Part shown: piece after piece, positions 35,486 through 44,349 of the stretch
How the letters are laid out: each line of letters starts with the position of its first letter
Position numbering within the stretch: position 1 is the stretch's first letter
NCBI GenBank assembly: GCA_021817245.1
Contig: JAKAVQ010000010.1
Location: 24,583-88,582, forward strand
DNA from: Thermoplasmata archaeon
GTDB lineage: Archaea; Thermoplasmatota; Thermoplasmata; Lutacidiplasmatales; UBA184
DNA: 64,000 nt
Reading direction: 5' to 3'
Notes under the pieces: model-generated
What the model was told of the DNA's origin: nothing
The model's input: the letters and a program-made list of their open reading frames with translations, nothing else
The model's database searches: none
Translations under genes and position numbers: made by a program

Positions 35486-36394
35486 GTGGCGACTTCGGTG
35501 GCTCCCGCCGGGGAGCTCGAACGGCTCCCGCCGTGGATACGCGTCCGCCCGCCCCGGGGGGCCGCGTATCCCGAGGTGCGGGGCCTGCTCGACGAGCTTG
35601 CGCTGGGGACCGTCTGCCGGGAGGCGCGGTGCCCGAATCTCCCCGAATGCTGGTCCGCGGGCGCGGCGACCCTTATGCTCCTCGGAACGGACTGCACGCG
35701 TCGCTGCGGGTTCTGCGCCGTTTCGACCCGCTGGCCGAAGGGCGTGGTGGACGGGACCGAACCCGCCCGGGTCGCCGAGGCCGTACGACGCTGGGGCCTG
35801 CGGTACGTGGTCCTCACCCAGGTGTGCCGGGACGACCTCGAGGACGGCGGCGCGGGGCTCCTCGCCGAGACGGTCCGGCGGATCCGCGTCGCGTCCCCCG
35901 GGACGCGGGTGGAGCTTCTGATCGGCGACCTCGGTGGACGCCCGGAGCCGCTCGAGACCCTCTGGTCGAGCCCGCCGGACGTCCTCGCGCACAACCTCGA
36001 GACCACGCGCGAGCTCTCGGGCCGCGTCCGCGACCGGCGCGCGGGGTACGACCGGTCGCTCGGCGTGCTCGCGGCGGCCCGTCGCACCGGCCCCTCGCAC
36101 TTGGTCGTCAAGAGCTCGGTCATGCTCGGACTCGGCGAGACCGAAGAGGGGCTGCGCGCCGCCTTCGAGGACCTGCGGCGCGCCGGCGTCGACCTCCTCA
36201 CGCTCGGCCAGTACTTGCGGCCCGGGCCCGGCCACGTTCCGGTCGCCCGGTACGTACCTCCCGAGGAGTTCGAACGGTGGAAGGCGGCCGCGCTCGCCCT
36301 CGGCTTCGAGGGCGTCGAGGCGGGACCCCTCGTGCGGAGCTCCTACCGGGCCGAGGAGCTCTACCGTCGGGCGCGAGTCGCCCGGGGAGGCTAG
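35486..36394 (+). CDS. lipA: Lipoyl synthase
   Basis: Radical-SAM enzyme of 302 residues inserting two sulfurs into octanoyl groups on lipoyl domains. Both clusters are intact: the auxiliary cluster CREARCPNLPECW and the SAM cluster CTRRCGFCAV. VLAHNLETTREL, GLGETEEGL, TLGQYLRPGPGHVPVARYVPPEEF and the conserved terminal RSSY (VRSSYRAEEL) complete the family. The usual VLTSVxRDDLxDGGA reads VLTQVCRDDLEDGGA, a small variation. No lipB/lplA or lipoyl-dependent dehydrogenase is in the window. The GTG start follows the Orc1/Cdc6 stop by 24 bases. Confidence 0.95.
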   Translation: MATSVAPAGELERLPPWIRVRPPRGAAYPEVRGLLDELALGTVCREARCPNLPECWSAGAATLMLLGTDCTRRCGFCAVSTRWPKGVVDGTEPARVAEAVRRWGLRYVVLTQVCRDDLEDGGAGLLAETVRRIRVASPGTRVELLIGDLGGRPEPLETLWSSPPDVLAHNLETTRELSGRVRDRRAGYDRSLGVLAAARRTGPSHLVVKSSVMLGLGETEEGLRAAFEDLRRAGVDLLTLGQYLRPGPGHVPVARYVPPEEFERWKAAALALGFEGVEAGPLVRSSYRAEELYRRARVARGG

Positions 36395-36397
36395 CCC

Positions 36398-36763
36398 GTG
36401 GCGAAGAAGGTCCGGCGCAAGCTCGAGGAGGAAGAGGCCGCCGCGTTCGAGTTCCCGGTGTTCGACGAGGTCGCCTTCGTCTCGAAGGAGTTCGAGCTGA
36501 TGGGCGCCTACCTCGTGGCGGTCGCGATCGCGGTCCTCCTCGGGGTCTTCGCGTGGGCGGCGACGGTCGCCGCGGGGCTCTCCTGGTTCCCGTTCCCGAT
36601 CGGGATCGCGGTCATCGCGCTCAGCCCGTACCTCATCCGCCGCCTGCGCACGAGCGCCCTCACCTACACGAAGGGCGACTGGGCCGGGCTCATCATGCTC
36701 GAGTTCTTCGGATTCCTCGCGCTCTGGTTCGTGCTCCTCGACATCTCGCCGCACGCGATCTAG
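36398..36763 (+). CDS. Small archaeal membrane protein
   Basis: Protein of 121 residues with a charged N terminus (MAKKVRRKLEEEEAAAFEFPVFDEVAFVSKEFELMG) and three hydrophobic segments at about residues 38-58, 60-80 and 95-117. Between the second and third lies a short basic loop (IRRLRTSALTYTKGDW). I do not recognise a family with a known function. The GTG start is three bases after the lipA stop, so it is translated from the same message. It ends in a four-base convergent overlap with the CCA enzyme gene. Confidence 0.75.
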   Translation: MAKKVRRKLEEEEAAAFEFPVFDEVAFVSKEFELMGAYLVAVAIAVLLGVFAWAATVAAGLSWFPFPIGIAVIALSPYLIRRLRTSALTYTKGDWAGLIMLEFFGFLALWFVLLDISPHAI

Positions 36764-38178
36764 CGCGGCGGAAGCCAGGGAAGCCGCTTGTCGAACAGTT
36801 CGCCGAGCGCCTCGGCGAGCGACGGGAGGTCCTCCGTGTCGCCGAGCGCGCGCACTTCGATGCGGGAGGGGTCGCGCGGCGTCAGGTCCTTTCCGAGCGC
36901 GAGACGCGGACGCGCGGCCTCCACTACCGACTCGACCGAGCGCTCCTTGCGCGCGGTCTCGACGCCGAAGCTCCCGTCCTCGCGCACGTACGGCCCCTGA
37001 AGCACCCGCGCTCCGGCTCCGGCCCACTTCGCGAGGAAGTCGCCGGCGCGGTCGATCCCCGGCGGCGGGCCGGACCGCAGCTGCACGGCCGGGCGGTCGG
37101 CGTGCGCCACCTCGAGGACCACGTGGACGCGCTCGGCGTCGAGCGCGGTCGTCACACCGAGTACGACGAACTCCGCCCGCGCGAGCGTCTCCGCGACCGC
37201 TCGCGCCGCCTTGCGGACCTGCGGGTAGAGGGTGTCGTCCACGACCTCGGCCGGACGGGGCAGCGACACGACCGTGACGTGGGTGCCGCGCTCGGCGAGG
37301 TGGCGAAGGGCCTCGGCGCGCGAATGCATCGACGGCCGGCGGACGTCGAACCACGACTCCGCGGGGCGGTCGAGGTACGCGGCTGCCGCCGCGATGACGA
37401 GCCCCAGGTTGCGGCGCGAGAGGGCGGTCGCGACGTTGCGGTTCGGGTCGACCGGATCGGCGAGGACGAGCGCGACGTCCTCCGGGAGGCGAGGGGGCTC
37501 GCGGCCGGGCTCCGCGAGCCGGACGGGGACCGGCCAGTGGCGAGCCGCGGCGAGCAGCCGACGCAACGACCCGAACCGGAGCACGAGCAGCTCCACGAGG
37601 TATCCCGAGAACCCCTCGGTCCGAGCCTCGGAACCGTAGACGCCGAGGTGGTCGAGGAACCGCTTCGTGAGGCGGACCTCCCGGACGACCTCGGGGGTCT
37701 CCCGCGCGGCGAGCCACGCTTGGTGGAACGGGGTCCGGTCGACGGCCGAGAGCGGACGGGACGGGTCGGTGACGGCGAACCCGGGCACGGCATCGACCCG
37801 GAACCCTTCGAACGTCCCGCGCAGGTACGGGTGCTCGGCGTACCGCGTCTCGGGGTCGGCGAGCACCGCTCGTCCGAGGGCGAGGCCCTCCTCGCGCAGC
37901 CGCTCCCGCGGAAGGTCGGACGGGAACAGGAGGAAGAGGTCGACGTCGAGCCGGTCGGCCAGGAACGTACCGCGCGCGGCACTCCCCGCCACGAGCGCGC
38001 GAACGAGCGGACTCGAACGCGCCCTCGCCGCCTCCTCGACTCGCCGGACGAGCTCGGTCCGAACCTCGGCGACCCGTTCGAGGAGCGCGGGCGACGGCGC
38101 GAGCCGCCTCGCCGCGGCCGCTTCCACGCGGTCTGCCTCGGCCGCCGTGTCGACGGACGGGTCCGCCCGGGACGTCAT
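36760..38178 (-). CDS. cca: CCA-adding tRNA nucleotidyltransferase (class I, archaeal)
   Basis: Adds or repairs the 3' CCA of tRNAs; needed here because none of the four tRNA genes in the window encodes a full CCA. The product has 472 residues. The nucleotidyltransferase motif is LVAGSAARGTFLADRLDVDLFLLFP (GSxxRGT...DxD). The third acid lies in RVDAVPGFAV. VRLTKRFLDHLGVYGSEARTEGFSGYLVELLVLRFG is the class-I archaeal block. The ORF track starts 44 codons upstream; the ATG at 38178 (MTSRADPSV) matches the usual size. Confidence 0.95.
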   Translation of the reverse strand: MTSRADPSVDTAAEADRVEAAAARRLAPSPALLERVAEVRTELVRRVEEAARARSSPLVRALVAGSAARGTFLADRLDVDLFLLFPSDLPRERLREEGLALGRAVLADPETRYAEHPYLRGTFEGFRVDAVPGFAVTDPSRPLSAVDRTPFHQAWLAARETPEVVREVRLTKRFLDHLGVYGSEARTEGFSGYLVELLVLRFGSLRRLLAAARHWPVPVRLAEPGREPPRLPEDVALVLADPVDPNRNVATALSRRNLGLVIAAAAAYLDRPAESWFDVRRPSMHSRAEALRHLAERGTHVTVVSLPRPAEVVDDTLYPQVRKAARAVAETLARAEFVVLGVTTALDAERVHVVLEVAHADRPAVQLRSGPPPGIDRAGDFLAKWAGAGARVLQGPYVREDGSFGVETARKERSVESVVEAARPRLALGKDLTPRDPSRIEVRALGDTEDLPSLAEALGELFDKRLPWLPPR

Positions 38179-38284
38179 CGATACGGGCCGGACGGTTCGA
38201 AAGAGATGAACCTTCGCGTCGAACCCGTGGGCGGCCCGGGCACTGTTATCGGGGTCGGCGCCGTCTCGGCGGTCGGAGGCCACG

Positions 38285-39349
38285 ATGGTCGGGGTCGGGC
38301 ATCCGGCCACTCTCTACGAACCGCTCGGGGGCGGTAAGGTCCGGTGCACTGCGTGTGCCCGGTACTGCACGATCCCGAGCGGCTCGCACGGGTTCTGCTT
38401 CGTCCGCAAGAACGTGAACGGGCGGCTCGTCCTCCTGAGCTACGGGAGGGCCTCCGCGGTCCAGGTCGACCCGATCGAGAAGAAGCCGCTAGCGCACTTC
38501 CGCCCGGGCGCCCGGGTCTACTCGATCGGCACCGTCGGCTGCAACTGGCGCTGCCAGTACTGCCAGAACGCCGAGATCTCCCAGGAGCGGGAGGTGGTCG
38601 GCCGGCCGCTCTCTCCTTCGGCCGCGGTCCGGGGCGCACTCGGGTACGGATGCGAGGGCGTCACGTTCACGTACAACGAGCCGACGATCTTCGCCGAGTA
38701 CGCGCTCGACGTGATGCGCGAAGCGTGCGCGGCCGGACTGTTCTCGACCTTCGTGACGAACGGCTACATGACGCCCGAGGCGGTCGAGGCGCTCGGGCCT
38801 CACCTGGACGCGGTGAGCGTCGACTTCAAGGGGAGCGGGGAAGCCGGGTTCCTGCGCAAGTACATCGCCGCGAAAGGCCCCGAGCCGATCTTCGATTCTG
38901 CCGTCGGGCTGAAGAGACGGGGGGTCCACGTGGAGGTCACCGACCTGATCGTCCCCGATGTCGGGGACTCGGTCGCGGCGACGCGAACGCTCGCGCGCTT
39001 CGTCGTCGACGAGCTCGGCGCGTCCACGCCGTTCCATCTCCTCAGGTTCCACCCCGACTACAAGATGATGGGGTTTCCGTCGACACCGGTCGCGACCCTC
39101 GAGAGACTGCACGCGGTGGCGGCGGGAGAGGGGCTCGAGTACGTCTACCTCGGGAACGTCTGGGGGCACCCGCTCGAGCACACGTACTGCCCGAAGTGCG
39201 GCGACATCGCGGTCGAGCGCTACGGCTTCACGATCCGTTCGTGGAACCTCGACGCGGAGAACCGCTGCCGCCTCTGCGGTCACCGCCTACCGTTCGTCGG
39301 GCGCTTGTCCGAGCGGTACGAGCCGACGTTCGCGACCCCTGTGGCCTAG
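38285..39349 (+). CDS. amrS: AmmeMemoRadiSam system radical SAM enzyme
   Basis: Radical-SAM protein of 354 residues. The SAM cluster is GCNWRCQYCQNAEISQ. The N terminus has a CxxC..C pattern (CTACARYCTIPSGSHGFC) and the C terminus a zinc-ribbon-like CPKCGD...CRLCGH. VDPIEKKPLAHFRPG and VTFTYNEPTIFAEYALDVM are hallmarks of the AmrS family, which co-occurs with Memo- and AMMECR1-like proteins; those are not in the window. The reaction is not known with certainty. CTGTTATCG about 35 bases before the ATG is a possible TATA element. The 3' end overlaps the convergent methyltransferase gene. Confidence 0.92.
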   Translation: MVGVGHPATLYEPLGGGKVRCTACARYCTIPSGSHGFCFVRKNVNGRLVLLSYGRASAVQVDPIEKKPLAHFRPGARVYSIGTVGCNWRCQYCQNAEISQEREVVGRPLSPSAAVRGALGYGCEGVTFTYNEPTIFAEYALDVMREACAAGLFSTFVTNGYMTPEAVEALGPHLDAVSVDFKGSGEAGFLRKYIAAKGPEPIFDSAVGLKRRGVHVEVTDLIVPDVGDSVAATRTLARFVVDELGASTPFHLLRFHPDYKMMGFPSTPVATLERLHAVAAGEGLEYVYLGNVWGHPLEHTYCPKCGDIAVERYGFTIRSWNLDAENRCRLCGHRLPFVGRLSERYEPTFATPVA

Positions 39350-40157
39350 CCTCGTCGGTCCGGGTCCGGCGCGATGGGGGCCGGCGGACGACCGCCTCGA
39401 CGACGAGGTGAAGCGGTATCTCCGCGATGAGCGGTCCCTGCGGGCTGTTCGCGACGAGCTCGGGAGCGGGCGTCGGCTCCTCGATCCTCGCGATCGCGAG
39501 CCCCGCGTCCCGCAGGATCCGAGAGTAGGTCGAGAGGGTCCGGTGGTAGCTGCGCGTGTACCCGACTTCGGACGGGGAGATCGGCCACGGTACGCGGACC
39601 GAGCGCTCGTCGCGATAGAGCCGGACCTTCCGCCAGATCTGGTCGCGAAAGACCCCGTCCCCCTGCCGCGACCGCTCCACGATCCAGGCGGACCGGTCGT
39701 CGAGGTCGAAGCACGGGTGGGCCACGGAGAAGACGAACCGTCCTACGGCGTCGAGGACCCGCGCCACCTCTCGAACCGCGCCCGCCGCGTCCTCGATATC
39801 GAGGAGCGCCATGTTCGCCACGACGAGGTCGAACGACCGGTCCGCGATCCCCGAGAGGCGGCTCGCGTCCCGTCGGAGGAATCGGGCGCCTGTCCGCGAG
39901 GCCGCTTCCCGTCGTCGGGCGTGAGCCAGCGACCGGGACGAGAGGTCGACCCCCAGGGCGACCGCCGCGCCCTCGCGCGCCCAGCGTCGCGTCAGGTAGC
40001 CGTTCCCGCACGCGAGGTCGAGCACACGGAGCCCCCGCACGGGCCCGACGACGTCGAGCAGGGTCGGGTCGATGAGCGCTCGATGCCAGAGGTCGCCGTC
40101 CTCCCCCATCCGCTCGTCGCGCCACCGCGCCATCGCGTCCCAACCTTCGCGCGTCAT
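39228..40157 (-). CDS. Class I SAM-dependent methyltransferase
   Basis: Methyltransferase of 309 residues. Motif I is LRVLDLACGNGYLTRRWAREG, followed by GVDLSSRSLAHARRRE, FDLVVANMALLDIEDAAGAVREVARVL and GRFVFSVAHPCFD. The Methyltransf_11-type core is complete by about residue 235. The last 40 residues (after HLVVEAVV) are Arg/Thr/Ser-rich and lie antisense to the amrS 3' end. That 122-base overlap suggests read-through past a lost stop, or a very recent extension. The ATG at 40157 (MTREGWDAMARWRDERMG) is a better start than the track's 40277. Confidence 0.82.
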   Translation of the reverse strand: MTREGWDAMARWRDERMGEDGDLWHRALIDPTLLDVVGPVRGLRVLDLACGNGYLTRRWAREGAAVALGVDLSSRSLAHARRREAASRTGARFLRRDASRLSGIADRSFDLVVANMALLDIEDAAGAVREVARVLDAVGRFVFSVAHPCFDLDDRSAWIVERSRQGDGVFRDQIWRKVRLYRDERSVRVPWPISPSEVGYTRSYHRTLSTYSRILRDAGLAIARIEEPTPAPELVANSPQGPLIAEIPLHLVVEAVVRRPPSRRTRTDEARPQGSRTSARTARTSARRTVGGDRRGGSGSPRRGSTNGS

Positions 40158-40277
40158 CGCTGCCGCCGAACGGGCGGGCCCCAAAGTCGTTTCGCCGCCC
40201 CGTTCGGCGAAACCGTTTGCCCTCCCTTCACCTTCATAGTCCCCGGCGGCTCGGTCCGACGGTCGTCCGGAGCGCAC

Positions 40278-41018
40278 GTGACCCAGCGTTCACTTTCAAA
40301 GCCCTCCCGTTCCCCGCGGCCGGTCCGAGCTCCGGCACCTCCCCTCATCGAGGTCGAGGTCGACCTCGACCGTTCGGACGACCGCCTCCGGACGCTGCTC
40401 GTCGGGCACGGCGTCCGCTCGCGCCTCACGGCGTGCCGCCCCCTCGGCTCGGGCCGCAAGGCGCGCCTCGTGCGCTGGGTCGACCTCGAGGCTCCTCCGG
40501 TCGACCTCGATCGATTGGTCGAGGCGCTCGAAGCCTCGGCCGACCCCCACTCGGTGTCGGTCTCCACCGACGGGAGCGACCGGGCCATGCTGCGGCTCGC
40601 GCAGGCCCTACCGGAGTTCTGCGCGGCGGTCTTCACATCGGGGGGCGCGTGCGTGACCTGCCCGATGCTCCACGGCGCGGACGGGGACGGCTCGACCCGG
40701 GCCCGGGTCCTCGTGCCCCGGAACGGCGAAGCGAGCCGGTTCGCCCGCGAGCTCGCCCGCCGCCGCCTCGGACCGGCCTCGATCCAGCGCACGGGGCCGT
40801 ACCGGCCGCGGGCGAAGCTGACCGCCCGACAGGAGGCGGCGCTCCGCGCAGCGTTCGAGCTCGGGTTCTTCGCCTATCCCCGGCGCTCGGATCTCTCCGC
40901 GGTCGCCCGCCGGCTCGGCGTCGGCCGCTCGGCTACTCTCGAGCTCCTGCGCCGGGCAATATCCGAGCTCGCGGCCCGTCGGTACGACTCGCCGGATCCC
41001 ACGCGGGACCGGCTTTAG
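40278..41018 (+). CDS. Bat-type HTH transcription regulator (HTH_10)
   Basis: DNA-binding protein of 246 residues. The C-terminal helix-turn-helix LTARQEAALRAAFELGFFAYPRRSDLSAVARRLGVGRSATLELLRRA is the HTH_10 domain of bacterio-opsin-activator-like regulators. The N-terminal 170 residues (VEVDLDRSDDRLRTLLVGHGVRS onward) correspond to the effector half of small Bat homologues. CVTCPML in that half could bind metal or sense redox. The GTG at 40278 is chosen; the ORF track is longer. Its stop overlaps the convergent chorismate mutase by four bases. Targets unknown. Confidence 0.82.
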   Translation: MTQRSLSKPSRSPRPVRAPAPPLIEVEVDLDRSDDRLRTLLVGHGVRSRLTACRPLGSGRKARLVRWVDLEAPPVDLDRLVEALEASADPHSVSVSTDGSDRAMLRLAQALPEFCAAVFTSGGACVTCPMLHGADGDGSTRARVLVPRNGEASRFARELARRRLGPASIQRTGPYRPRAKLTARQEAALRAAFELGFFAYPRRSDLSAVARRLGVGRSATLELLRRAISELAARRYDSPDPTRDRL

Positions 41019-41404
41019 GCGCCGAGGACGGACGCCCGCATCGGAGCGGTCTCCGCCGGAGTCTCGGACGGGAGCCCGGGCGCGCGAGGGGCGGAGGCGC
41101 GGGATGGGGGAAGCGACAGGGTCGCCCGGGCGGCGCCGGATTTCGCGCTCTCCATCAGCTCCCGGAAGAGACGGTCGACCAACTCGGGGGGCACGCCGGA
41201 TTCGAGGGCCCACCGGCGCGCCCGGTCGACCACCCGGCGCTCCTGGGCCGTGTCGCTGACGTCGCCCCCCAAGCTCGTGCGGGTCCGGATGGCGCGTTGG
41301 GCGACCCTCAGGCGCGTCGCGACGAGCCGGATCAGGAGGTGGTCCAACCGGGCGATCTCCTCGCGCAGCTCGTCGAGGGACGGGGGGTACGCGGCCGAAG
41401 GCAT
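41015..41404 (-). CDS. Chorismate mutase (AroQ type)
   Basis: Helical enzyme of 129 residues converting chorismate to prephenate. It appears in the ORF track only as the tail of a long shadow frame; ATG at 41404 gives MPSAAYPPSLDELREEIARLDHLLIRLVATRLRVAQRAI. The AroQ pattern is kept: LREEI.RLD, a conserved arginine in ATRLRVAQR, and DTAQERRVVDRAR corresponding to the D-x-x-R-E block. The family lysine in helix 1 is replaced by arginine. The 35-residue Pro/Ala/Ser tail is extra. Other aromatic-pathway genes are not nearby. Confidence 0.82.
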   Translation of the reverse strand: MPSAAYPPSLDELREEIARLDHLLIRLVATRLRVAQRAIRTRTSLGGDVSDTAQERRVVDRARRWALESGVPPELVDRLFRELMESAKSGAARATLSLPPSRASAPRAPGLPSETPAETAPMRASVLGA

Positions 41405-41494
41405 TGCGGAGAAAGGTAGGGTCCGGCACGGAAGTCTCCTCACCCGCACCGGTGCGGGAGGAGGCTCTTGTTTGGCCTCCGTTGATAGCGGAAG

Positions 41495-42685
41495 ATGGAA
41501 CTTGTCCTCGCCTCGAACTTCGACGACCGCCTCGTGCGGGACACCGCCGACCTCCCGATCGCTGCGTTCTTCGGCGGCTATCCGATCCAGCTGACCGGCG
41601 CGGGGCGACCTCCCCGGATCCTCCCCGCGATCGGTCCCGAGCGGTTCCGGGAGCACGTGGCGGCGATCCACCGTCACGGTCGCGACTTCTACGCCACGCT
41701 CAACAGCAACGACCTCGGACTGCACGAGTACCGACCCGGCTACATCGATGCGTTCCTCTCCGAGGTCGGCCACCTCCTCGACCTCGGCGTCGACGGACTC
41801 GTCATCGCGCTCCCGGCGCTTATCGAGGCCGTCCGCACGGCGTGGCCCGACGTGCCGATCTCCGTCTCGACGTTCGCGCGCATCCGGACGGTGACCCAGG
41901 CCGAGTACTTCCTCAAGCTCGGCGCTCGCACGATCATCCTCGAAGAGGCGAACCGGGACTTCAAGCTCATCCGCGGCCTCGTGCGCCTCGGGGCCGAGGT
42001 CGAGATCCTCGTGAACCAGACCTGCCTCCCCTCGTGTCCGTACCGCGGCCACCACCTGAACACGAGCTCGCTCGCGTCGCAGCCCGGCGCCGCCTGTCCG
42101 GCGTTCGAGTACCCGATCCTCGAGTGTGGGGTGGAGTACGTCCGCGACCCGGCGAAGATCATTTCGGGGATCTTCGTCCGGCCCGAGGACCTCGAGGTCT
42201 ACGAGGAGGCCGGCGTCACCCGCTTCAAGGTCTCGGGGCGCAACCGGACCACCGACTGGCTCGTCCGCGCCGCGCGCGGCTACGCCGCGCGGTCCTACCC
42301 CGGCAACCTCGCCGAGATCCTAAGTCTCGTCCAGGTGAAGGGGCCCCGGATGATCTTGTCGCGCGTCGCGGAGAGCTCGGGCGACCCCACCGCGGAGAAG
42401 ATGGTCGCTGCGTTCGCGCCGTTCGAGGCCGTGACGATCGACAACAGCCGGTTCCCCAACGGGTTCCTGCGTCATATCGCGGCGGTGGACTGCGAGCACA
42501 CGACGTGCACGGCGTGCGGCTACTGTCGCGGCGTCGCCGAGAAGGTGCTCCGAGTCGGGGGTCGCGCGCTGGCAGAGTACGAGCCGCCTCAGGAGCTCCC
42601 GGCTCCCGTCCGGTTACTTCCCGGGCTCGGAACGGACGAGCCGACGGGAGCGCGCCCGTCGATCGTACCGGTCTCTCCGGCGTAA
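41495..42685 (+). CDS. Peptidase U32 family protein
   Basis: Protein of 396 residues of the U32 collagenase-like family, whose studied members act in tRNA or rRNA hydroxylation and in prenyl-quinone hydroxylation rather than proteolysis. The TIM-barrel half shows FYATLNSNDLG, VDGLVIALPALIEAV, ISVSTFARIRTV and ARTIILEEANRDFKLIRGL. Cysteines able to hold an Fe-S cluster lie in NQTCLPSCPYRGHH, CPAFEYPILEC and DCEHTTCTACGYCRG. GVTRFKVSGRNR is also typical. The last 40 residues are a Pro-rich tail. TTGATAG at 41482-41488 is too near the ATG for a firm promoter call. Confidence 0.85.
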   Translation: MELVLASNFDDRLVRDTADLPIAAFFGGYPIQLTGAGRPPRILPAIGPERFREHVAAIHRHGRDFYATLNSNDLGLHEYRPGYIDAFLSEVGHLLDLGVDGLVIALPALIEAVRTAWPDVPISVSTFARIRTVTQAEYFLKLGARTIILEEANRDFKLIRGLVRLGAEVEILVNQTCLPSCPYRGHHLNTSSLASQPGAACPAFEYPILECGVEYVRDPAKIISGIFVRPEDLEVYEEAGVTRFKVSGRNRTTDWLVRAARGYAARSYPGNLAEILSLVQVKGPRMILSRVAESSGDPTAEKMVAAFAPFEAVTIDNSRFPNGFLRHIAAVDCEHTTCTACGYCRGVAEKVLRVGGRALAEYEPPQELPAPVRLLPGLGTDEPTGARPSIVPVSPA

Positions 42686-42927
42686 CGACCGCGCCGGCCC
42701 GCGCTCGACCCCCGCGCCGACGGACGCCGTGGGCCTCTCGCCTCTACCTCGGGCCGGTCGGGTCGCCGTACGGGACCCGGTCCGGGCCGCAGCGACGCCG
42801 CGCCCGAATCCCGCTGGCCGGGTCGACAAGGGGGGTCGGGGATCCGGGTGCGCGGCGAGGCGACCGGGTTCTGCCTCGCCGTTCCTCGATCGTCCCCCGG
42901 CTCCCCTGCGATCTCCCGACGGGGACC

Positions 42928-44349
42928 TCACGCTTCCCGGGGTCTCGCGGGGCCGGTCGATAGGCCCCACCACGAGGTGACCAGGAACGATATCCCGATC
43001 AGAATGAGCCCGACGGCCGCGAGGTACCCCCCGGCGGGTAGGCCGGTCGAGACATAGACCAGCACGCCCGCGAAAGTGACGAGGGTGCCGGCGATCGCGG
43101 TCCAGCCGATCCGCACCGGCTGACGTCCGGCCAGCAAGCGCTCCGCGAGGAGAATCACGAGCACGACCAGCATCGTGAGATAGAACGCGACGAACAGTCG
43201 GATCCAGGCCTGGGGCGGGGTGCCGATCGCCGTTCCGTTCGCCGGTTCGGTGACGGCCGTGAGGACGGTGAACACGACGAGCATCAGGAGCGGCAGCGCC
43301 CGCAGCGGCAGGCCCGCCCGATCCTTCCATTTCTGCACGCGGCCGCTGCCGATCACGAGGGCCGAGAGGAGGAGCAGACCGCCGAGCACCAGGAACACGA
43401 AGTTGCTCGCGTCGTTCAGCGCCAGGAAGCTCGGCACGCCCGGTATCGCCAAGATCTGGGGCGGCAGGTTGCCCGGCCAGTTCGAGAATCCGATGAGGAG
43501 CGCCATTCCGGTCTGAATCACAAGGTCGATGCACACGAGCGCGAAGCCGACCTGGGCCATCATCTTCGTTCCCCCGTCCAGCCGATAGTAACCGAATCGG
43601 ACGGCCGCGAGCGCCATGATCCCCGCCGGAACCGCCGTGATCATGAGATACGAGTGCGCGCCGATGAGGCTCGCCGCCCAGTCGTCGAGCGACAGGCCCA
43701 TCTCTTGGGAGGCGTATTGGCCGAGCAGGGTCGGATTGTCTCCGAACCCCAAGATCGTGCCGGCGAGGTGCCCCATCAGTGCCGCGACCAGCATGACGGC
43801 TCCGGTCAGCGCGGCGGTGATGAACGGAAAGGTCCGGCTCCGCGGCGCGCCGTCCCGCCAGACCGAGAGCATCCCCCACAGGAAGAGGATCACGATCTCG
43901 TCGAGCGCGAGGAACGCCGTGACTTGGACCCACAGGCCCGCGTTCGTCCAAGGGGCCGAGGTGTTGAACACGGCGCCTATTGGAGAGAGGACCCCGGCGA
44001 TGAGGACTCCCGCCAGGATGCCTCGCCGAACGTGGACGGACGGGAGCTCGAAGAAATCGCACGCCACCAGGGCGGCGAGCCCGACGAGCCCGGTGTTGAG
44101 GCCATGGAGATACATCACGACCCAATAGTAGTGCGGCGACCCGGCGCCGAGGTCCCAATTCGACGCCGCGCCGGAGCCGGTGAACGGGTTGTTCACTAAG
44201 AGGCTCCCGGCGAAGAAGATCGTCACCCAGAAGATCAGGAAGAACGCCAGCCGCCGCGGCGTCAGCCACCGCATCCGGGGGAACAGCGCTCCTTCGGGCT
44301 CGTCGAGGAATCGGGTCGAACTCGCGGTCGTCGTTGCTCCTTCTCCCAT
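42928..44349 (-). CDS. Polytopic membrane protein with intramembrane histidines
   Basis: Protein of 473 residues with about 12 hydrophobic segments. I do not recognise a family with confidence. Histidines occur inside or at the edge of predicted helices: YYWVVMYLHGLNTGLVGL, LVAALMGHLAGTILGFG and SLIGAHSYLMITAVPAGIMAL. The last two recall the haem-ligand helices of haem-copper oxidase or NO-reductase subunit I, but the HxH and HH copper motifs are missing. A b-haem-binding membrane protein is a possible reading. The ATG at 44349 (MGEGATTTASS) is preferred over 44379. It borders the accessory segment. Confidence 0.7.
   Translation of the reverse strand: MGEGATTTASSTRFLDEPEGALFPRMRWLTPRRLAFFLIFWVTIFFAGSLLVNNPFTGSGAASNWDLGAGSPHYYWVVMYLHGLNTGLVGLAALVACDFFELPSVHVRRGILAGVLIAGVLSPIGAVFNTSAPWTNAGLWVQVTAFLALDEIVILFLWGMLSVWRDGAPRSRTFPFITAALTGAVMLVAALMGHLAGTILGFGDNPTLLGQYASQEMGLSLDDWAASLIGAHSYLMITAVPAGIMALAAVRFGYYRLDGGTKMMAQVGFALVCIDLVIQTGMALLIGFSNWPGNLPPQILAIPGVPSFLALNDASNFVFLVLGGLLLLSALVIGSGRVQKWKDRAGLPLRALPLLMLVVFTVLTAVTEPANGTAIGTPPQAWIRLFVAFYLTMLVVLVILLAERLLAGRQPVRIGWTAIAGTLVTFAGVLVYVSTGLPAGGYLAAVGLILIGISFLVTSWWGLSTGPARPREA

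Noticed and set aside
34625-37717. 1030-residue minus-strand ORF
   Set aside because: It is antisense to Orc1/Cdc6 and lipA and consists of Arg/Glu/Pro-rich text typical of shadow frames.
42614-44269. 551-residue minus-strand ORF over the membrane-protein gene
   Set aside because: The translation is Arg/Gly/Pro-rich without hydrophobic periodicity. The frame of 42928-44349 gives about 12 membrane helices.
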